Source: an uncultured Collinsella sp.
GTDB taxonomy: Bacteria > Actinomycetota > Coriobacteriia > Coriobacteriales > Coriobacteriaceae
Length of the DNA: 29,461 nucleotides
NCBI GenBank assembly: GCA_934630735.1
Contig: CAKTWK010000026.1
Coordinates: 1-29,461 of the forward strand
Reading direction: 5' to 3'
Shown here: positions 25,513 to 29,461 of the stretch, one piece after another
Layout: each line of letters begins with the position of its first letter
Position numbering within the stretch: position 1 is the stretch's first letter
Position numbers and translations under genes: made by a program
Notes under the pieces: model-generated
The model's input: only the letters and a program-made list of their open reading frames with translations
What the model was told of the DNA's origin: nothing
Database searches by the model: none

Positions 25513-26613
25513 ATGCACAACAAGCGCGTGCTCGTCGCCATGAGCGGCGGCGTCGATTCCAGCGTGACCGCGTACCTGCTCAAAAGCCAGGGCTACGAAT
25601 GCGTCGGCGCCACCATGCGCCTCACCTGCCCCGCACCCGATCCCGCAACAGGCATGAGTAAGGTCGACCGCGATATCGCCGATGCAAAGGCCGTCGCCGA
25701 GCGCCTGGGGATACCCCATCATGTGCTCGACCTGCAGCAGACCTTCGACCGCAATGTTATCGAGCGATTTGTTACCGCCTACCGGGAGGGGCTGACACCC
25801 AACCCGTGCATCATCTGCAACCGCCATATTAAGTTTGGCGCGCTGCTGGATGCGGCGCTGGATATGAGCTGCGACTACATCGCCACAGGTCACTACGCCA
25901 AAACGAGCCAGGCGTCCGACGGCACCTGGCAGCTGCATCGCGGCGAGGACCCCAAAAAGGACCAGAGTTACTTTTTGTATTCGCTTACGCAGGAGCGTCT
26001 GGCGCGCACGATTTTTCCGCTGGCGGGTCTGGACAAGGAGCGCGACGTGCGCCGCATTGCCGCCGAGCAGGGCTTTGCCAACGCCAAGAAGGCCGAAAGC
26101 GAGGACATCTGCTTCATCGCGGATGGCGACTATGCGGGCTATATCGAGCGTCGGTGCGGACATCCCGCTACACCGGGCGATATCGTATGGCGCGACGGCA
26201 GCGTGGTCGGACGCCACAACGGCGCGCTGCGCTATACCATCGGCCAGCGCAAGGGCCTGGGCGTCGCGATGGCACATCCCGTGTACGTAACGGGTGTCGA
26301 CGCCGCCAACAACACCGTGCATCTGGGCGAAGCCGAGGACCTAACCGCCGCGGCGCTAACTGCCAATGAGTGGATCTGGAGCGCGCCGGCAGAGCGCATG
26401 GAGGCCGAGCTCGATGCCGGCGGCATTCGCGTGGGCGCCAAGTACCGCTACCGACAGAAAGACCAGGCAGCGACCCTTACGCGCGGCGAAGACGGGCAAA
26501 TGTTGCTGACCTTTGACGAGCCGCAGCGCGCCATCGCCCCCGGACAGGCCGTCGTCGTCTATCGCGGCGACATCGTCCTGGGCGGCGGCACCGTGACCGG
26601 CGCACTTAAGTAG
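25513..26613 (+). CDS. mnmA: tRNA-specific 2-thiouridylase
   Basis: 366 residues, family-typical. MnmA adds the 2-thio group to U34 of tRNA-Lys, -Glu and -Gln, using ATP and sulfur relayed from cysteine. The PP-loop SGGVDS is at 11-16. Catalytic cysteines are Cys102 (CNRHIKFG) and Cys200 (ESEDICFI); an additional Cys99 sits beside the first. The middle (YTIGQRKGLG) and C-terminal beta-barrel (about 280-366, ending VVVYRGDIVLGGGTV) are present. ATG 25513 is preceded by AAGGAG. It follows cysK but a strong terminator lies between, so expression depends on read-through or on a promoter in that short gap. It converges on the HipA-like gene with only 8 bp between stops. Confidence 0.96.
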   Translation: MHNKRVLVAMSGGVDSSVTAYLLKSQGYECVGATMRLTCPAPDPATGMSKVDRDIADAKAVAERLGIPHHVLDLQQTFDRNVIERFVTAYREGLTPNPCIICNRHIKFGALLDAALDMSCDYIATGHYAKTSQASDGTWQLHRGEDPKKDQSYFLYSLTQERLARTIFPLAGLDKERDVRRIAAEQGFANAKKAESEDICFIADGDYAGYIERRCGHPATPGDIVWRDGSVVGRHNGALRYTIGQRKGLGVAMAHPVYVTGVDAANNTVHLGEAEDLTAAALTANEWIWSAPAERMEAELDAGGIRVGAKYRYRQKDQAATLTRGEDGQMLLTFDEPQRAIAPGQAVVVYRGDIVLGGGTVTGALK

Positions 26614-26621
26614 CCGCGGGT

Positions 26622-27995
26622 TTATCGCTGCACGTGTCGAAGTACCTCAACAGCGGCACCAACCTCGATTACGCGACGCTCGAGGCCGCGACGGATGGCC
26701 TCGAGTCGACCCTCCGCCGTGGCCCATTTGCTCTGCGAAAGAATCTCGATCGCCTCATCAACAAATCCGTTGAGCCGCGATGAATCGAACCAATCGAGCA
26801 AATCCGCAAGCGCCAGCTGGACGGAAGGGTCGGGCCCAAACGGCTTAGCGGAAAACCCAAACTCCCCAGCTGCGAGCACGGCAGTTGGTACGTTGTACCA
26901 CAGGCAGTTGCCGCTATCGAACAGCGGAGCAGGTTTTATCTCCAGGGTGTCGACATTGCGGATGATGCCGAAGTTTCGCCAATGGCGGTCGCTGTTGGCC
27001 AAAAGGGCATCGCAGACAATCATCTGCGACATAGACTTTCTCACAGCGGCCTCATCGGCACCATGCTTGCCAAGGCAGCGACAGTATCGATCGTATGTCG
27101 AGTTTCCCCGCTGGCCACCAAGTGCGCCCTTAACGTAAACAGCCGGAACGTATTCCTCGCGGCCGTCAAGAAAATCCTCGCACAGGCACGCAGGGCCATC
27201 GAACATCCGCTCAACCGTATAAGGAACAAACTCGCCCTCCGACAGCAAGCGACGATGCAGAGCCGTTGCAACCGCCTCGTTAAAGGGCCGTTGGTCGTCC
27301 ATGCCGCATCCCTTGACCAGAACGCGAACACCGTTGCGAATCATCCACGATTTAGGGAGCTCGCCCTCGGACGTGTTATCAGGATTTTTAAGACCGATGC
27401 CTTCCAGCCAACCCGAACGCTCTTCGGGCGCCGATCGCTCAAATTCGTTCTCAAAGTAATTGATGTTTTGCCATTTGAGTTCGGCGCAATCGGCCGGCCG
27501 CAGCCAATAGCAATCCGAAAGCGATAGGCCCAAGCACTGAACCGGCACCTCAATGCCACTGGCAATTCCCAGCTCACGGTAGCGCGAGATAAGCCCAGGG
27601 CGAACATCGGGCGCCGACCGATGGCTCCACCACACGTTGAGCTCCCGCTTATTCACCGTTGGAGAAGAGCTCGAGCATGTGCCAAACGGCATTCGTTGCG
27701 CATCGAGGACCTCGGCGATTTCGAAGGGAAACTCGCGCGTCGGATCAAATGAGACATGAGCGACCTCATGGTCGGCCGACATCAGCGTAAACTTGCGTCC
27801 AACATCGGCCGCAGGACGACGTCCTCGCTTGCGGACCTTTTGGTAGGCGATCGCGGAATTGTACTCGACCATCTTCCGGCCGCCCACAATATCGCACGCG
27901 AGCGTTCCCGATGCGGCAAGTTGCGATATGCGGGCTTTCGTAACGCCCAACAGGCGGGCGGCATCACCCATAGATAAGTACTCAGACGTATCCAT
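26622..27995 (-). CDS. HTH-HipA-like kinase fusion protein
   Basis: 457 residues. The N-terminus (about 7-55) is a MerR/excisionase-like helix-turn-helix (LSMGDAARLLGVTKARISQLAASG). A middle region (about 70-200) with the Clostridial-type motif LGLSLSDCYWLRP follows. The C-terminal half is a HipA-type Ser/Thr kinase: ATP-binding Lys228 (VLVKG), Glu240, catalytic loop NSDRHWRNFG (Asp336, Asn341) and the metal-binding Asp360 (PLFDSGN). HipA kinases phosphorylate proteins or aminoacyl-tRNA synthetases and are paired with a separate HipB repressor; here the DNA-binding part is fused. No antitoxin gene lies beside it. ATG 27995 is preferred (GAGG 11 nt upstream); ATG 28004 and GTG 28007 are alternatives. 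The promoter is A/T-rich and bracketed by an inverted repeat. The gene may have been acquired by transfer. Confidence 0.8.
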   Translation of the reverse strand: MDTSEYLSMGDAARLLGVTKARISQLAASGTLACDIVGGRKMVEYNSAIAYQKVRKRGRRPAADVGRKFTLMSADHEVAHVSFDPTREFPFEIAEVLDAQRMPFGTCSSSSPTVNKRELNVWWSHRSAPDVRPGLISRYRELGIASGIEVPVQCLGLSLSDCYWLRPADCAELKWQNINYFENEFERSAPEERSGWLEGIGLKNPDNTSEGELPKSWMIRNGVRVLVKGCGMDDQRPFNEAVATALHRRLLSEGEFVPYTVERMFDGPACLCEDFLDGREEYVPAVYVKGALGGQRGNSTYDRYCRCLGKHGADEAAVRKSMSQMIVCDALLANSDRHWRNFGIIRNVDTLEIKPAPLFDSGNCLWYNVPTAVLAAGEFGFSAKPFGPDPSVQLALADLLDWFDSSRLNGFVDEAIEILSQSKWATAEGRLEAIRRGLERRVIEVGAAVEVLRHVQR

Positions 27996-28025
27996 ACACC
28001 GCATCACCTCGTTAAGTAATTTACA

Positions 28026-28064
28026 CGTTTAGTTAATAGATTGCAGTCATCATAATACTAAACG
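28026..28064 (-). promoter_or_regulatory. promoter and inverted-repeat operator of the HTH-HipA gene
   Basis: Perfect 8-bp arms CGTTTAGT (28026-28033) and ACTAAACG (28057-28064) are centred 31 bp apart. On the minus strand they bracket a promoter: -35 TTTAGT (28057-28062), 18-bp spacer, -10 TATTAA (28033-28038). The gene's own HTH is the obvious candidate binder (inference). Confidence 0.5.
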
Positions 28065-28074
28065 ACCCAAAGCG

Positions 28075-28100
28075 AAAAAAGGCCCGAGAAATCGGGCCTT
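28075..28100 (-). terminator. intrinsic terminator of the M42 peptidase gene
   Basis: A 7-bp stem GGCCCGA/TCGGGCC (28081-28087 with 28092-28098), 4-nt loop, followed on the minus strand by at least six T. It lies about 34 bp after the stop of the peptidase gene. Confidence 0.85.
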
Positions 28101-28133
28101 AGCGATTGGTCAGCCGAGTCGCAAGCTGCTCCC

Positions 28134-29177
28134 CTAGCGCTGAACGTAGGCGCGAACCAGATCGTAGGTATTGCGCACGCCGTCGATGTGGCTGCGCTCG
28201 TAGTTGTGGCTCGCGTACACGCCGGGGCCGATCAGACCATGGCGAATGTCATAGCCGGCCGAAAGCGTGGCCTCGACGTCCGAACCGTAATGCGGGTACA
28301 CGTCGATGGCGTAATCGAGCTCCAGCTCGCGCGCGATATTAGACAGCGTGGTCACCAGGTCGTAGTTGTACGGACCGCCCGAATCCTTGGCGCAAATCGA
28401 AACCATGCGCTCGGTGCAACCCAGGTCGTCGCCCACGCAACCCATGTCCACGCTGATCATCTCGCGCGTGTCGGCCGGCACGAAGGCGCCGCCGTGGCCG
28501 ACCTCCTCGTACACGGTAAAGAGCAGTGACACCTTGCGCGAGAGCGACACCTCGCCGTCAGCAACGGCGCGGGCCAGACCCAGCAGAATCGACGCCGACA
28601 GCTTGTCATCCAGGAAGCGGCTCTTAATGTAGCCGCTCTCCGTCACCGTGGTACGCGGATCCATGGCGATGATATCGCCCGTCTGAATACCCAGCTCGAG
28701 CACATCGTCCTTGCTATCGACGTTCTCGTCGAGCAAGATCTCCATGTTCTTCTCGATGGTCTTGACCGGCTCATCGGCCACGTGCGCCGAAGGCTCGGTG
28801 TTGAGAACCACACCCGTGTAGACATTGCCGTCGCGCGTGTAAACGGTGCAGTTCTCGCCATCGGCCGTAGACCACTGGTGCCCGCCGAGCGTCGTGGGAC
28901 GCAGGCGACCATTGTCCTTGATGGAGCGCACCATAGCGCCCAGGGTATCGACATGGCTCGCCAGTACGAGCGGCTCGCCCTCGCCACCAAGCTCAACCAG
29001 CACGTTACCCTTATTGGAACGCTCAGGCCCAAACCCCATCTCGCGCAACGTTTCCATTAGATAATCAGTCGCCGCACGGGTATAGCCCGTAGGTGAAGCA
29101 ATAGAAGTCAGCGTCTTCAACTGGTCAGTAATATAGGAGAGCGTCTCCTCTAGAGAAGCATCAACATTAGAAGCCAT
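28134..29177 (-). CDS. M42 family metallo-aminopeptidase
   Basis: 347 residues, family-typical, cytoplasmic. M42 enzymes are di-metal aminopeptidases forming large tetrahedral assemblies that trim peptides. Likely ligands and catalytic residues: His75 and Asp77 (SHVDTLGAMV), Asp191 (FLDDKLSAS), Glu224 as base and Glu225 (VYEEVGHGGA), Asp244 (SVDMG) and His324 (YASHNYERSH). ATG 29177 is chosen because GGAAGG ends exactly six bases before it; the in-frame ATG at 29183 would have no spacer. A terminator follows directly. Substrate preference cannot be told from the sequence. Confidence 0.93.
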   Translation of the reverse strand: MASNVDASLEETLSYITDQLKTLTSIASPTGYTRAATDYLMETLREMGFGPERSNKGNVLVELGGEGEPLVLASHVDTLGAMVRSIKDNGRLRPTTLGGHQWSTADGENCTVYTRDGNVYTGVVLNTEPSAHVADEPVKTIEKNMEILLDENVDSKDDVLELGIQTGDIIAMDPRTTVTESGYIKSRFLDDKLSASILLGLARAVADGEVSLSRKVSLLFTVYEEVGHGGAFVPADTREMISVDMGCVGDDLGCTERMVSICAKDSGGPYNYDLVTTLSNIARELELDYAIDVYPHYGSDVEATLSAGYDIRHGLIGPGVYASHNYERSHIDGVRNTYDLVRAYVQR

Positions 29178-29461
29178 ATGCATCCTTCCAAGTAAAACTA
29201 AGACCGAGCCCCGATTTTAACCGTTCTGCACGTGCAATGCCCCAGGAGCCGAACCGCCTCCAGACGTCCCCGCACCGGTTTTCTGCACGCGCACGGTTTA
29301 CAATCCCAATCTTGCATAAATCCTATCGGTATCTGCATAGAAATGAGGCATCTTTTTGCTTCGTCTCAGGGTACCCCACCTTAGACCGTGCAAAAAACGG
29401 AGTATTCAGCACCGTGGGCCCCAACGGCCCCATCACAACCGACATAACGACGTGGTTACAG
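29178..29461. other. intergenic region upstream of the M42 gene, with short repeats
   Basis: 284 bp without a recognisable gene. It contains the 10-bp palindrome TGCACGTGCA (29227-29236) and a related TGCACGCGCA (29284-29293), each preceded by a T-rich CCG..TTCTG stretch. The palindrome and the related copy are 57 bp apart. A third similar CCGTGCA lies near 29384. The minus-strand promoter for the peptidase is probably within 29200-29240, but no hexamer pair stands out. Confidence 0.4.

Noticed and set aside
1..29461. tRNA, rRNA, CRISPR arrays or insertion sequences
   Set aside because: None of the usual signatures (TTCGAAT-type arms, regular spaced repeats, transposase frames) was seen on either strand.

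Overview
The window looks like the chromosome of a strictly anaerobic, high-GC Gram-positive bacterium. The best fit is a gut member of the Coriobacteriia such as Collinsella, inferred from protein style and gene content (roughly 60% GC, an actinobacterial-type DnaE, AddAB, superoxide reductase, formate-tetrahydrofolate ligase). No rRNA is present to settle the genus. I see no tRNA, rRNA, CRISPR array or insertion sequence.

Layout. Positions 37-22880 are all on the minus strand: a zinc-ribbon membrane protein, formate-tetrahydrofolate ligase (fhs), the ruvC-ruvA-ruvB Holliday-junction operon with a good LexA/SOS box in front of it, a 657-residue NAD-synthetase-like protein whose catalytic centres both look destroyed, a one-domain superoxide reductase, a SWIM-SNF2 helicase, the replicative polymerase dnaE, the addB-addA recombination nuclease pair, and a small TrpR-like regulator (YerC type). 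Positions 23205-26613 alternate in strand: a small four-helix membrane protein (+), an Rrf2 regulator with four cysteines (-) divergent from cysteine synthase cysK (+), then the tRNA 2-thiouridylase mnmA (+). The right end holds a HipA-like kinase fused to a DNA-binding domain (-) and an M42 aminopeptidase (-).

How the genes fit together. Most of the window is genome maintenance: RuvABC resolves the junctions that AddAB-initiated recombination creates, DnaE copies DNA, and a SNF2 helicase is encoded 38 bp after dnaE and probably co-transcribed. The Rrf2/cysK/mnmA group concerns cysteine and sulfur, since cysteine supplies the sulfur for tRNA thiolation and Fe-S clusters. Superoxide reductase fits an anaerobe.

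Most interesting items: the NadE-like pseudoenzyme; the self-contained HTH-HipA kinase whose promoter is bracketed by an inverted repeat; a near-perfect 26/27-bp intergenic inverted repeat between addA and dnaE; a hairpin-rich segment between the NadE-like gene and ruvC; a short GGGGACGG-containing element that recurs just downstream of terminators; a DnaE with an extra PHP segment and an altered finger motif; an AddB lacking both its Walker A and Fe-S cysteines; and leader structures before cysK and mnmA.
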